Assembly: GCF_021290965.1 (NCBI RefSeq) | Contig: NZ_JAJOYT010000004.1 | Location: 310,001 to 374,000 of the forward strand | Length of the DNA stretch: 64,000 nt | Source: Rheinheimera faecalis | Lineage (GTDB): Bacteria > Pseudomonadota > Gammaproteobacteria > Enterobacterales > Alteromonadaceae | Reading direction: 5' to 3' | In this document: in pieces, positions 53,072 through 63,075 of the stretch | How the letters are laid out: each line of letters begins with the position of its first letter | How positions within the stretch are numbered: the stretch's first letter is position 1 | Notes under the pieces: model-generated | Databases searched by the model: none | Told to the model about the DNA's origin: nothing | Seen by the model: only the letters and a program-made list of their open reading frames with translations | Position numbers and translations under genes: made by a program

Positions 53072-53956
53072 TTAACTCGCTGTCAATTGCTGCCAGATGG
53101 CTTTTGCTACGGGTCCCAGCAGCTGATCTTTATGCCGCACCAGATGCACTTCTCCCTGAATAAACTTTGGAAACTCCACAGGTTTTAACTGCACCAAAGC
53201 ACCGCTTGCTAACTCATCCGCCACCTGATGTCGTGCCACCATGCCCCAGCCTAAATGCGCTAACAGGGCTTGTTTCATACATAAACTGTTATTTACTTTG
53301 ACCCGCCGTGCCGACTGCAAGGGCAGTAGTTTTCCGCTATCAAAATTCAGCGCTTCCGAGTTGGCCACCAATTGCGGTAATTCAGCTAATTGCGCCTGAT
53401 GAGTTAAAGGGCCGCCCAGTTGTTTTAAAAAATCCGGACTTGCGACACATAAAATATCAAAACTACCAATAGCCACAGCTTCAAAATCACCCAAGCTAAT
53501 AAAAACCGGATACCAGGGGCTGATGGCTAAATCGGCCTGCTGATTTTTCAGTTTTTCCAGTGCCTGCAGCCGGTAATCACAACTCAACAGCAATTCGGTA
53601 TGTGGAAACTGCTGCTGGGCTTGCCGGATTGCAGTCATATAAGGCTGCAGATCAACTGCCTCATCAAAGGCCAAACGTAAACTGGCTTCAGCACCACGGC
53701 TTAAATGTTGGGCCAGAGATTTTAATTGTGCGCTTTGATGCAGAAGTTGTTGAGCTTGTTGATAAAAACGCTTACCTGCCTCAGTAAATTGCAGGCGATA
53801 TTGACTACGATCCACTATAGTAAAACCGCATTCCTGCTCCAGCTTTTTCAGTGCCATACTCAAAGCGGGTTGAGTTTTATGCAGTTTTACCGCGGCCTGC
53901 AGCAGACTTTCACTGCTGGCAACGGCGTCGAGAATATAAAGCTGAGTCAGGTTCAT
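53072..53956 (-). CDS. LysR-family transcriptional regulator
   Basis: 294 residues: N-terminal winged HTH (LYILDAVASSESLLQAAVKLHKTQPALSMALKKLEQECGF) and an effector-binding type 2 periplasmic-binding fold. ATG 53956 (MNLTQLY) is preferred to TTG 53959. It is divergent from an RND efflux operon across 114 bp containing a clear LysR-type dyad, so it very probably regulates that operon and itself. The inducer is unknown. Confidence 0.92.
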   Translation of the reverse strand: MNLTQLYILDAVASSESLLQAAVKLHKTQPALSMALKKLEQECGFTIVDRSQYRLQFTEAGKRFYQQAQQLLHQSAQLKSLAQHLSRGAEASLRLAFDEAVDLQPYMTAIRQAQQQFPHTELLLSCDYRLQALEKLKNQQADLAISPWYPVFISLGDFEAVAIGSFDILCVASPDFLKQLGGPLTHQAQLAELPQLVANSEALNFDSGKLLPLQSARRVKVNNSLCMKQALLAHLGWGMVARHQVADELASGALVQLKPVEFPKFIQGEVHLVRHKDQLLGPVAKAIWQQLTAS

Positions 53957-54003
53957 CAATTTTTCTTATGTAGAACTGAAGTAAATATAAATTTTAATAT
54001 CAA

Positions 54004-54032
54004 ATTTGCTTTTGTATAGTGCAAATACAAAA
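54004..54032. promoter_or_regulatory. Overlapping dyads, likely LysR operator of the RND operon
   Basis: ATTTGC-N11-GCAAAT (54004-54026) is a perfect T-N11-A-type LysR box. Overlapping it, TTTTGTAT-N7-ATACAAAA (54010-54032) is a second perfect dyad. Both lie about 40-65 nt upstream of the efflux operon start codon. Confidence 0.72.
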
Positions 54033-54070
54033 AAGCGGTGTAACCAGAGCAAAAAAAGGGAAAGGTTTAA

Positions 54071-55147
54071 ATGTCCAGACAGATGATAAGTGCGCTCTTA
54101 TGTGTGGTGTCGGTAGCAGGTTGTTCCAAACCAGTTGAAATCGTAGAACAAAGCCAAAACAGACCAGTGAAATTGCATCAGGTGCAGGATGGCCAACAAA
54201 AGTTAATCCGCCAGTTTCCTGCCATAGTGGAACCCACTGAAAATGCCCGTTTAACCTTTCGCGTCAGCGGTAAACTCACTCAGTTTTCTATCCGGCCCGG
54301 CCAGGAAGTGAAAAAAGGCGATGTGTTGGCTCGTTTAGACCCTACTGATTTTAAATTGAAAGTTGAGCAGGCACAGGCCCGGTATCAGTTGTCAAAAGCG
54401 CAGTTTGATAGGGCAGCCAGCCTGATTGGGCAAAAACTTGTGTCTCAGGCGATGTACGATGAAGCCAAAGCTCAGCTGCAAGTGGCTGAGGCTGATTTAA
54501 AAACTGCTCAAACTAATCTTTCCTATACGGAGATGGTGGCGCCTTTTAGCGGTACCGTATCGCGTTCCTTAGTTGAGAATCATGAAAACGTTGCCGCTCA
54601 GCAAGCCATTCTGGAGTTGCAACTCAAAGGCATGGTGGATGTGGTGATCCAGGTGCCGGAGGATGTGATAGCACTGGTGAAAAAAGACGTCAGTTATCAG
54701 CCAGATGTAATTTATGACTCTTACCCAAGCCTGAGCTACAAAGCCAGTATCAAAGAGTGGGATACCAGAGCGGACAGCGCAACCAACAGTTTTAAAGTCG
54801 TGTTCAGCATGGCTGCACCGGAAGAATTTAATGTGCTTTCAGGTATGACAGCTAATGTAGTGGCTGATATGAGCCAGCTAATGCGCGCTCAGGCCTCTGT
54901 GGTTGTGGTGCCTGCCACAGCAGTATTTGCGGCCAATGATCAGCCTGTGGATGCGACAGAGCGTTTTGTTTGGGTTTATAGCGAAGGTGTAGTGAACAGA
55001 CGTGCTGTGACTGTCGGGCGCTTAACTGCACAGGGCATTGAAGTTTTGTCTGGCTTAGCTGCGGGTGATCAGGTGGTCACTGCTGGTGTAAATCAACTGG
55101 CAGAAAACCAGCAAGTGCGGCCATGGCAACGTGAGCGGGGTCTGTAA
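54071..55147 (+). CDS. RND efflux periplasmic adaptor (membrane fusion) lipoprotein
   Basis: 358 residues with a lipoprotein signal (MSRQMISALLCVVSVAGC), a lipoyl/barrel-sandwich domain interrupted by a helical hairpin (LKVEQAQARYQLSKAQFDRAASLIG, AQLQVAEADLKTAQTNLSYTEMVAPFSGTV), a beta-barrel, and the membrane-proximal domain. It links the inner-membrane pump to an outer-membrane channel. No TolC-like gene is adjacent, so a channel encoded elsewhere is expected. Confidence 0.93.
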   Translation: MSRQMISALLCVVSVAGCSKPVEIVEQSQNRPVKLHQVQDGQQKLIRQFPAIVEPTENARLTFRVSGKLTQFSIRPGQEVKKGDVLARLDPTDFKLKVEQAQARYQLSKAQFDRAASLIGQKLVSQAMYDEAKAQLQVAEADLKTAQTNLSYTEMVAPFSGTVSRSLVENHENVAAQQAILELQLKGMVDVVIQVPEDVIALVKKDVSYQPDVIYDSYPSLSYKASIKEWDTRADSATNSFKVVFSMAAPEEFNVLSGMTANVVADMSQLMRAQASVVVVPATAVFAANDQPVDATERFVWVYSEGVVNRRAVTVGRLTAQGIEVLSGLAAGDQVVTAGVNQLAENQQVRPWQRERGL

Positions 55148-55150
55148 GGT

Positions 55151-58100
55151 ATGGATGTCGCTCAGTATTTTATAAAAAATAAAACCTCGTCCTGGCTTGT
55201 CACCGCTATTTTATTAATAGGCGGCACTATGGCCTATTTTGGCCTGGGTCGGTTGGAAGACCCGCAGTTTACGCTGAAACAAGCCTTGATCATCACATCC
55301 TACCCCGGTGCTTCGCCTTTGCAGGTGGAGGAAGAAGTCAGCTATCCGATTGAAAATGCCATCCAGCAATTGCCTTATGTCGACCATGTGACCTCAATTT
55401 CTACCAATGGTACCTCGCAAATTATGGTGGAGATGAAAGGCATTTACCGGGCGAAAGAGCTGAAACAAATTTGGGATGAACTACGCCGTAAGGTCAATGA
55501 TTTAAGGCCACAACTGCCACCAGGTGTGCAGGCGCCGGTCGTTAATGACGACTTTGGTGATGTGTACGGTATGTTGTATGCCGTAACCGGCGATGGCTAT
55601 TCAGACGAAGAGATTCGGGACTATGTTGATTTTTTACGCCGTGAGCTGGTGCTGGTCGATGGGGTAGGCAAAGTGTCGGTCAGTGGCCGGCAACAGGAAC
55701 AAGTGGTGGTCGAAATATCCCGCTCCCGTTTGGCGTCTTTAGGCATTCCTCCGACACAAATTGCCAGTTTGCTGCAAACCCAAAACGTGGTGTCTAATGC
55801 TGGCGCTTTGCGCCTTGGGCCAGACCGGATCCGTATTCATCCTACGGGTGAGTTTCAATCAGTGCAGGAGCTGGAGCAGCTGATTATCAGCAATCCTGCC
55901 GCCAAGGAGCTGATTTATTTAGGTGACGTCGCCAAAGTTTACAAAGACGTGCAGGAAGTGCCGAGTCAGATTTTAAAGTTTGATGGCAAAAATACCCTGA
56001 CTCTGGGTGTGTCTTTTAGCCAGGGCGTGAACGTCGTCGATGTCGGATCTTTAGTCACGGCTCGTATGGCTGAATTGGATTACGCCCGACCCGTGGGTAT
56101 GGATATCAATACCATCTACAACCAGCCTGCCGAAGTAGAAGCTTCAGTCGGTGGTTTTGTGCTGAACCTGCTGGAATCTGTCGCCATTGTGATTGTGGTG
56201 CTGTTGGTGTTTATGGGGCTGCGCAGCGGCTTTTTAATTGGCCTTATTTTGCTGTTGACCGTGCTTGGTACCTTTATTTTTATGCAGCAAATGCAAATTG
56301 AACTGCAGCGGGTATCACTGGGGGCGTTGATTATTGCTTTAGGTATGCTGGTGGACAACGCCATCGTTATTACCGAAGGTATTTTAATTGGCATGCAAAG
56401 ACGCCTGAGCATCAGCGAGTCGGCTTCCGCCATAGTCAAACAAACCAAATGGCCTTTATTGGGCGCAACCATTATTGCTATTACCGCTTTTGCGCCTATA
56501 GGTTTATCCAGTGATGCGACGGGGGAATTTGCCGGCAGTTTGTTTTGGGTCTTGTTGGTGAGTTTGCTGCTGAGCTGGGTAACAGCTATTACGCTAACGC
56601 CGTTTTTTGCCAGCTTGTTTTTTAAAGAAGAATTAAAAACCAAAGTGGATGAAACGCAGGATAAACCTGAACTCTACCGCGGTTTTATTTTTGACTGGTA
56701 CAGAGCCGCCTTAACCGGCGTCTTAAGGTACAGGTTTTTAAGTTATGGCCTGATGATCCTGTTACTGATTTTGTCGGTGATGGGCTTTGCCAAAGTCAAA
56801 CAAGTATTTTTTCCTGCATCCAACACACCGATTTTTTTAGTGGATTTATGGCAACCGGCCGGCACTGATATACGGCAATCCGACGCTGAAGCTTTGGAAG
56901 TGGTGCAGTATCTAAAAACTCTGGAAGGAGTGGAAGCTGTCACTTTAACCTCAGGCCGTGGCGCAGACCGTTTTATGCTGACCTATCAGCCAGAGCGGTT
57001 TTATGCAGCCTATAGCCAGCTGATTGTGCGGGTCGAGGACAAATCGCTGTTAGCTGGACGTATGGCTGATGTCAGCTCTTATATCAATGAGCAACACCCT
57101 GGACTTCGGCACAAGTTAAAACGCCTTGATGTCGGGCCTTCCACTGCAGCTAAACTGGAAGCCCGATTTAGCGGTGCCGACCCTAATGTGCTGCGGCAAC
57201 TGGCCGAGCAAGCCAAAGCCATTATGGCGCAGGACTCAGGCACCCGTAATTTACGTGATGACTGGAGCAACAGAGTCAAAGTGATCCGGCCGCAGTTTAA
57301 TGAAGCTTTAGCGCGCAGGGTTGGCATTAGTAAGCAGGATGTCGACGATGTGCTGCTGACTCATGTCAATGGCCGCACTGTGGGGATCTATCGTGATGGC
57401 ACGCATTTATTACCTATTATCACCCGTGCACCGGATTCGGAACGCCAAAGTGTGGATGCACTGGCCGATTTACAGGTGTATAGCCCTAAGCTAAACCGCT
57501 ATATCCCCATCAGTCAGGTAGTCAGCAGCTTCGCGCTGGAGTGGGAAGATCCACAAATTATGCGCCGTGACCGTAAACGCACTTTAACTGTGATGGCCGA
57601 TCATAATATTTTAAGTGACGACACAGCAGCCTCTTTACTAAAAAGAGTACGGCCACAAATCGAAGCTATTCCGCTGCCTACAGGCTATAGCCTGAGTTGG
57701 GGCGGTGAACTGGAAGCACAGACCAAAGCACAAAAAGCTTTGTTCAGCTCTTTGCCTATGGGCTATCTGGTGATGTTTGTGATCACTGTGTTGCTGTTCA
57801 GCTCTATGCGCGATGCACTGGTGATTTGGGCTTGTGTGCCGATGGCGCTTATTGGTGTCACCCTGGGTTTGTTAGCGGTGAATGTGCCCTTTGGCTTTTT
57901 AGCCTTACTGGGTTTTTTAAGCTTGTCCGGTATGCTGGTGAAAAACGGCATAGTGCTGCTTGATCAGATTAAACTGGAGTTAAGCCAGGGGCTTGCGCCT
58001 TATCAGGCCGTTTATGACAGTGCAGTCAGCCGGGTTCGGCCAGTGTCTATGGGGGCCATTACCACTATCCTGGGGATGTTGCCTTTGGTCACAGATGACT

Positions 58101-58216
58101 TCTTCGCCAGTATGGCTGTGGTCATTATGTTTGGCCTGGGTTTTGGCACCATTCTTACCTTGCTGTTTTTACCTCTGATGTATTGTTCTATTTATCGGAT
58201 TAAACCGGTGAGCTAG
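55151..58216 (+). CDS. RND-family efflux permease
   Basis: A 1021-residue inner-membrane pump with two repeats of six helices and large periplasmic porter loops; ends include GALIIALGMLVDNAIVITEG in helix 4 and GFLALLGFLSLSGMLVKNGIVLLDQ in helix 10. In helix 4 the usual Asp-Asp proton pair reads Asp-Asn (LVDNAIV), a pattern seen in a subset of RND permeases. It starts three nucleotides after the adaptor stop. Drug or metabolite substrates are unknown. Confidence 0.95.
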   Translation: MDVAQYFIKNKTSSWLVTAILLIGGTMAYFGLGRLEDPQFTLKQALIITSYPGASPLQVEEEVSYPIENAIQQLPYVDHVTSISTNGTSQIMVEMKGIYRAKELKQIWDELRRKVNDLRPQLPPGVQAPVVNDDFGDVYGMLYAVTGDGYSDEEIRDYVDFLRRELVLVDGVGKVSVSGRQQEQVVVEISRSRLASLGIPPTQIASLLQTQNVVSNAGALRLGPDRIRIHPTGEFQSVQELEQLIISNPAAKELIYLGDVAKVYKDVQEVPSQILKFDGKNTLTLGVSFSQGVNVVDVGSLVTARMAELDYARPVGMDINTIYNQPAEVEASVGGFVLNLLESVAIVIVVLLVFMGLRSGFLIGLILLLTVLGTFIFMQQMQIELQRVSLGALIIALGMLVDNAIVITEGILIGMQRRLSISESASAIVKQTKWPLLGATIIAITAFAPIGLSSDATGEFAGSLFWVLLVSLLLSWVTAITLTPFFASLFFKEELKTKVDETQDKPELYRGFIFDWYRAALTGVLRYRFLSYGLMILLLILSVMGFAKVKQVFFPASNTPIFLVDLWQPAGTDIRQSDAEALEVVQYLKTLEGVEAVTLTSGRGADRFMLTYQPERFYAAYSQLIVRVEDKSLLAGRMADVSSYINEQHPGLRHKLKRLDVGPSTAAKLEARFSGADPNVLRQLAEQAKAIMAQDSGTRNLRDDWSNRVKVIRPQFNEALARRVGISKQDVDDVLLTHVNGRTVGIYRDGTHLLPIITRAPDSERQSVDALADLQVYSPKLNRYIPISQVVSSFALEWEDPQIMRRDRKRTLTVMADHNILSDDTAASLLKRVRPQIEAIPLPTGYSLSWGGELEAQTKAQKALFSSLPMGYLVMFVITVLLFSSMRDALVIWACVPMALIGVTLGLLAVNVPFGFLALLGFLSLSGMLVKNGIVLLDQIKLELSQGLAPYQAVYDSAVSRVRPVSMGAITTILGMLPLVTDDFFASMAVVIMFGLGFGTILTLLFLPLMYCSIYRIKPVS

Positions 58217-58480
58217 TCGCTTCTAAACCTGCCGGGAAAACAGCATTTTGCTGCTTTCTCCGGCTTTTCCCTGCGGTTTTTTTCGTTAAAACTATCCTTG
58301 CGGTTGTGTTGGTCTTTTTCTGCGATAAATGCTGGACTTTGCGCCCTCTGCTTGTGGTAATCTCCTAAAAAAGCACAGAACAAAGAGGATGCTGTGGCGC
58401 TTTTGCATAGCACCCGGATTCTATTTCTGAATTGTCGTGGGCTTGCTTGTGATCACTGCCCCTGTATGGACATTATAACT

Positions 58481-60253
58481 ATGAAAAAACTCACCCTTTC
58501 TCTTGCATGCAGCCTGATCTTTTCTGTTACTGCAGCCGACCATTTACCGCCTTTACCTGACTGGCAAGGTTCGACCTTAAGCCTGATTAAACCTGCGCAG
58601 CATCCTTGGGTGACCCCGGCTGAAGTTTCTGATTTAGCTGAAACTCCGGATTACGAAACCACCATTAAATATCTGGAGCGTCTGGCGGCCAGTACCCCTT
58701 TGGTTAAGCTTGAAGTGATAGGCCAAAGCCCACAGGGCAGGGCTGTTTATCTGGTGAAAGCGGGTGCAGATCCCGACATGATTGGCCGGGACAATAAGCC
58801 GTTATTACTGGCGCAAGCTGGTATTCATAGTGGTGAAATTGACGGTAAAGATGCGGGTTTAATGCTGCTGCGTGACATAGTGCATGGCGACAAGGCTGAT
58901 TTATTAAAAGAAGTAAACCTGCTGTTTATTCCGGTGTTTTCGGTCGATGGTCATGAGCGCAGTGGTAAATACAATAGGATGAACCAGCGTGGACCTGAAC
59001 TTCAGGGCTGGCGTGCTACAGCGCAAAACCTGAATTTAAACCGTGATTATATGAAAGCGGAAGCACCTGAGATGCAGGCGCTATTGAAATTACTGAATAG
59101 CTATCAGCCGGATCTGTATCTGGATATCCATGTCACAGACGGTGAAGATTACCAGTACGATATTACCTATGGTTTTAATGAACCTTTTGCCGCCTTAAGC
59201 CCCAATGCCGCCAGTTGGCTTGCCAGCAGCTTCCGCTCTGAAGTCGACCAGGCACTCACTGCCGCAGGTCATATACCAGGCCCTTTGGTCTTTGCACATA
59301 ACAGCTCTGATTTCAGCAAAGGTTTGGCAGGATCAACCTCTTCACCACGTTTCTCCAATGGTTACGGTGATTTGCGCCACATCCCGACAGTGCTGGTGGA
59401 GAATCACAGCTTAAAGCCTTATAAACAAAGAGTTTTAGGCACTTATGTATTGCTCGAGCAAAGTTTAAAGCTGCTGCAGCAACAAGGCGCAGTGCTGAAA
59501 CTGGCGAAAAAGGCCGATGAAAATGCCCGGCCAGAGCGCCAGGTTTTAGCATGGAAAGCCAGCGAAACACCGGATTACATCCGCTTTAAAGGGGTGGAAG
59601 CGGTCCAGAAAAAAGATGCTATTACTGGCGTAACCTATCAGACCTGGACAGGTAAACCGCTGGACTATGAGCAATTACCTGTGTATTGGGAAAAAGAGCC
59701 TGCCGCTGAAATTGATGTGCCTAAAGCCTATTGGATCCCACCAGAGCAGCAAGAGGTTATCGCGAAACTGGTGTTGCATGGTGTGAAATTTACCCGCTTA
59801 AAATCGCCCAAAACTATTCAGTTGCAACAATTAACTGCGACTTCACATCAGTTTGCCAACAAACCTTTTGAAGGTCGTTTCGCGGTAAAAGCAGAATTTA
59901 GCCGCAACTGGCAAAAAATCCGTTTACCAGCTGGTTCAGTCCGGGTCAGTACCGACCAGCCATTAGGTGCTTTAGCTGTGGCATTGCTGGAACCCACAGC
60001 GCCGGATTCTTTATTCAGTTGGGGTTATATGCTGGGTATGTTTGAGCGGGTCGAGTACTTTGAAACCTACGCTATAGTGCCTCTGATTGAAACGGCACTG
60101 AAGCAGGACAAAAAGCTCAAAGCTGAATTTGACGACGCAGTAAAACAGGATAAAAAACTGGCGGCCGATCCACAAGCCAAACTGCAATGGTTGTATCAGC
60201 GCTTGCCTTATTACGATCAACATTACCTGAAATACCCGGTCTTAATCGAATAA
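58481..60253 (+). CDS. Secreted M14-family zinc metallopeptidase
   Basis: 590 residues with a signal peptide (MKKLTLSLACSLIFSVTAA) and a carboxypeptidase domain: zinc motif AGIHSGEIDGKDAG (HxxE), NLNRDY, and LYLDIHVTDGEDYQYD with the third ligand. A long C-terminal extension of unknown role follows. The ATG at 58481 gives a proper signal peptide; ATG 58466 is five codons earlier, and a longer open frame from 58394 is less likely. It may act as a periplasmic or exported peptidase. Confidence 0.88.
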   Translation: MKKLTLSLACSLIFSVTAADHLPPLPDWQGSTLSLIKPAQHPWVTPAEVSDLAETPDYETTIKYLERLAASTPLVKLEVIGQSPQGRAVYLVKAGADPDMIGRDNKPLLLAQAGIHSGEIDGKDAGLMLLRDIVHGDKADLLKEVNLLFIPVFSVDGHERSGKYNRMNQRGPELQGWRATAQNLNLNRDYMKAEAPEMQALLKLLNSYQPDLYLDIHVTDGEDYQYDITYGFNEPFAALSPNAASWLASSFRSEVDQALTAAGHIPGPLVFAHNSSDFSKGLAGSTSSPRFSNGYGDLRHIPTVLVENHSLKPYKQRVLGTYVLLEQSLKLLQQQGAVLKLAKKADENARPERQVLAWKASETPDYIRFKGVEAVQKKDAITGVTYQTWTGKPLDYEQLPVYWEKEPAAEIDVPKAYWIPPEQQEVIAKLVLHGVKFTRLKSPKTIQLQQLTATSHQFANKPFEGRFAVKAEFSRNWQKIRLPAGSVRVSTDQPLGALAVALLEPTAPDSLFSWGYMLGMFERVEYFETYAIVPLIETALKQDKKLKAEFDDAVKQDKKLAADPQAKLQWLYQRLPYYDQHYLKYPVLIE

Positions 60254-60256
60254 CTA

Positions 60257-60310
60257 AATTGGGGGCAGATCACATTGTGACCAGTTAACGATGTGATCTG
60301 AGCCCAAATT
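60257..60310. repeat. Diverged palindrome of the TGGGGTCAGA family
   Basis: AATTGGGGGCAGATCACATT (from 60257) pairs with ATGTGATCTGAGCCCAAATT (60291-60310) with a few mismatches (GGG[G]GCAG vs CTGAGCCC). It lies between the convergent peptidase and GGDEF genes, ending 6 nt from the latter's stop, and could terminate both. Confidence 0.85.
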
Positions 60311-60315
60311 CAATG

Positions 60316-63075
60316 TTAACTAACCAGTTCTTTGTCGGTATTGCTAAAGATAGCGTACTGGTTTTTACCTGAATGTTTGGCCTGATACATAGCGATATCG
60401 GCTTGTCTTATTAAGGTGGCGTCGTCCACTGCTTTTTTCTGAGGGTAAAAGGTAATACCAATGCTGGCGCTGACTCTGGCTTGCTGTTTATGCAAATCAA
60501 AAGGTTTGCTGGCACTGTGCAGTAAACGTTCAATCAGAGGGATACAGTCAGCTTCGCTGGTCAACTCGGTTAACAAGGCTATAAATTCATCGCCGCCCAG
60601 CCTGGCGAGAGTATCGTTTTCCCGCATCACGCAACGCATCCGGTTTGCTAACTCAACCAACAGATAATCACCAGCTTCGTGACCCAAACTATCGTTGACG
60701 GCCTTAAATCCGTCAATATCAATAAATATAACGGCCATCAGCTGTTTTCTGCGTTTAGCCAGAGCCATGTTTTGTGCAATCCTGTCTTTGAGCAGTAACC
60801 TGTTAGGTAAGCCGGTCAACGCATCAAAATGCGCAATAAAACGAAGTTTATCTTCCTGAGCTTTCTGCACTGTGATATCGGAAAACAAAGCGACGTAATG
60901 CAAGGCCTGATGTTGCATATCCTTGACTACAGAGATGGTTAAAGCCAGCACCATAGATTCGCCATTTTTACGTTTGCTTTGTATTTCCCCCTCCCAGTAT
61001 CCGGCCCGGGTGAGTTCCTGCCACAGACATTCGAAATACAATTTATCCGACTGCGATGAACCCAAAAGCGCCAGATGGCAACCCAGAGCTTCGGTTTCTG
61101 TATAGCCTGTAATACGGCAAAACGAGTGGTTTAAATCCAGAATAGTGCCACTGGCATCGGTAATAAAAATACCTTCACGGGCCTGAATAAACACACTGGC
61201 GGCCAATTCCTGCTTCATCTGTGCATGATGCCGCTCCGAAATATCCAGTTGGGAACCAATGATTTCAGTGACCCGGCCTTTTTCGTCTCTCAGTGCGCAA
61301 AGTTGATTTTCGATACAGATCTGTTGATTGTTTTCCTGCGGCTCGTCAGCGTATAAGCCTGAATTGGCTAAGTTACGTAGCAAGGTGCAGCTGTATTTCA
61401 GCACGCCGGGATAACCTGCATTCGCCCAGTCGATAAACTTCTGTGCAATGATCTGTTGGTTATCCGGATGCACAGACAGGTTCCACCAGTTTGCCATTCG
61501 CATGATTTCCATCGAGCTTTTCAGATACATGGTAAAGCAATTTGGACTGATGTAATTGAGCCGCATCGTCTCTGGATCGAATGCATAGATGACTGAGGGA
61601 CTACGCTCAATCAATTGATCCAGTCGCTTAAAACTTCTTTGCAGACGATTTTCAATCCAATAGCGGCGGCTGACATCAGTCCCCAGCAACACGAAGTCAG
61701 AACCATTTTCAGGTACATCAGGTAAGCGAAACAAATCGGAGTCCAGATACAGCTCTTTGCCGTTTGCCAACTGGATTTTCAAACTAAGCACCATAGCGTC
61801 TTTGGGTTGCTCCAGTAGTTGTTGCATAGCCGATTGCAGAGTCTGTTTTTGGCCAGGATCCGCCAGTAAATCCATCAATAATTGCCCTTGCAGACTTTGA
61901 GCGGGGATATGCAGAAGTTTGAGCGCATTATCATTAAAATGCACAATACGACCTTGCAGATCCAGGCCAAATAACAGCACATGAACAGTGTTGTTCAGCA
62001 CTGTACTCATCTGTGTTTTTTGTCGCATCAAACTTTGGTTTAACTGCAGCAATTTGTCATTCATCAAACTTTGTCGGGCGTTTTTCTGCCGAAATACGAT
62101 ATACAACACTAAAAGCGACAGCAGTAGCAGCACCACAGCCAAAAGTGTTCCTCTGTGATCAGTCCAGCTGTGCATAAAACTCTGGGCACCGCCCGCCTGA
62201 TAAGGTGGCAAGGCCAGTGCCTGCAAGCTGTGTTCTACCGACTGGTAATCCGCCGCAGCACCAAAGGCTTCAGTAAGTCCTTTGGCTCTGGCTTCTGTTT
62301 CCCAACTAAGTAAAGCCGCCATCATGCGGCTGACTGTGGCCTGAGGTACTGCAGGCATCACCAGCAAAGGCCTGTCCGGATAGAGGCGGGTTGACGTTTG
62401 AAAAGGTAACTCAGCAAGTTCCTGCTGGTTCAGCAGCTTTATTTCTTCTGTGGTGATAACGCCTTGTTGTATCAGTTTTTCCACTGTGCCGCTGCGGACG
62501 AAGCCCATATCGGCCTGTTGATTTTTTACCGCCACAATTACAGCCTGATCCGAACTCAAGTGGTGCATTAATTCCGCTGACAAACTAATACCTAGTTGCT
62601 GAAGTTCCCTGAGTTGAGCTACATAACCAAGCAATGAAGTAGGGCCCGTTGTGGCAATTTTGGCCTGAGTGATAGTGTTCATATCACAAAGTGGATTGGA
62701 CACCAGACAAAATATAACCCCACCAGATAAATCAAATGAGCCAGCTTCTGTTAACGTGACCTGACTTAATAAGGGCAACCGCAGCTTGCCTGTGGCCCGC
62801 AGATGCAGGTAGTGGTAAGGGTCGGTCAGCAGAAAATCAGTTTGAGCTTGAATATCGGCCAGATCCAGATTGGTGGGTTCAATAAAGACCAGTTGTATTT
62901 CATCAGGTGCCATCTGAGCACCGAGAAATTGATACAAAGGCGCGTAGTGCTGTTGAGTTTCATGATCAGCATTATGTGCCAGTACACCAAAGCGGATCGG
63001 GGATGTTGCAACCTGAGCTGATACTTGCATCGCAGTACAACAGAGTACAATCAGGCAATACAGAAGGTGTTTCAT
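60316..63075 (-). CDS. PhnD-like sensor, PAS and GGDEF diguanylate cyclase
   Basis: 919 residues. Signal peptide (1-20); a periplasmic PhnD/type 2 binding-protein domain (about 25-270: IRFGVLAHNADHETQQHYAPLYQFL, FLLTDPYHYLHL); one membrane helix (TLLAVVLLLLSLLVLYIVF, about 310-328); three PAS-like domains with PAC motifs (e.g. ITGYTETEALG); and a C-terminal GGDEF domain with intact RLGGDEF and the inhibitory I-site REND five residues before it. It is predicted to make c-di-GMP in response to a periplasmic ligand. Its ATG overlaps the upstream binding-protein stop by 4 nt. Confidence 0.92.
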   Translation of the reverse strand: MKHLLYCLIVLCCTAMQVSAQVATSPIRFGVLAHNADHETQQHYAPLYQFLGAQMAPDEIQLVFIEPTNLDLADIQAQTDFLLTDPYHYLHLRATGKLRLPLLSQVTLTEAGSFDLSGGVIFCLVSNPLCDMNTITQAKIATTGPTSLLGYVAQLRELQQLGISLSAELMHHLSSDQAVIVAVKNQQADMGFVRSGTVEKLIQQGVITTEEIKLLNQQELAELPFQTSTRLYPDRPLLVMPAVPQATVSRMMAALLSWETEARAKGLTEAFGAAADYQSVEHSLQALALPPYQAGGAQSFMHSWTDHRGTLLAVVLLLLSLLVLYIVFRQKNARQSLMNDKLLQLNQSLMRQKTQMSTVLNNTVHVLLFGLDLQGRIVHFNDNALKLLHIPAQSLQGQLLMDLLADPGQKQTLQSAMQQLLEQPKDAMVLSLKIQLANGKELYLDSDLFRLPDVPENGSDFVLLGTDVSRRYWIENRLQRSFKRLDQLIERSPSVIYAFDPETMRLNYISPNCFTMYLKSSMEIMRMANWWNLSVHPDNQQIIAQKFIDWANAGYPGVLKYSCTLLRNLANSGLYADEPQENNQQICIENQLCALRDEKGRVTEIIGSQLDISERHHAQMKQELAASVFIQAREGIFITDASGTILDLNHSFCRITGYTETEALGCHLALLGSSQSDKLYFECLWQELTRAGYWEGEIQSKRKNGESMVLALTISVVKDMQHQALHYVALFSDITVQKAQEDKLRFIAHFDALTGLPNRLLLKDRIAQNMALAKRRKQLMAVIFIDIDGFKAVNDSLGHEAGDYLLVELANRMRCVMRENDTLARLGGDEFIALLTELTSEADCIPLIERLLHSASKPFDLHKQQARVSASIGITFYPQKKAVDDATLIRQADIAMYQAKHSGKNQYAIFSNTDKELVS

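Noticed and set aside
56116-56643. 175-residue minus-strand open frame inside the RND permease
   Set aside because: Antisense shadow of hydrophobic codons in a long conserved gene.
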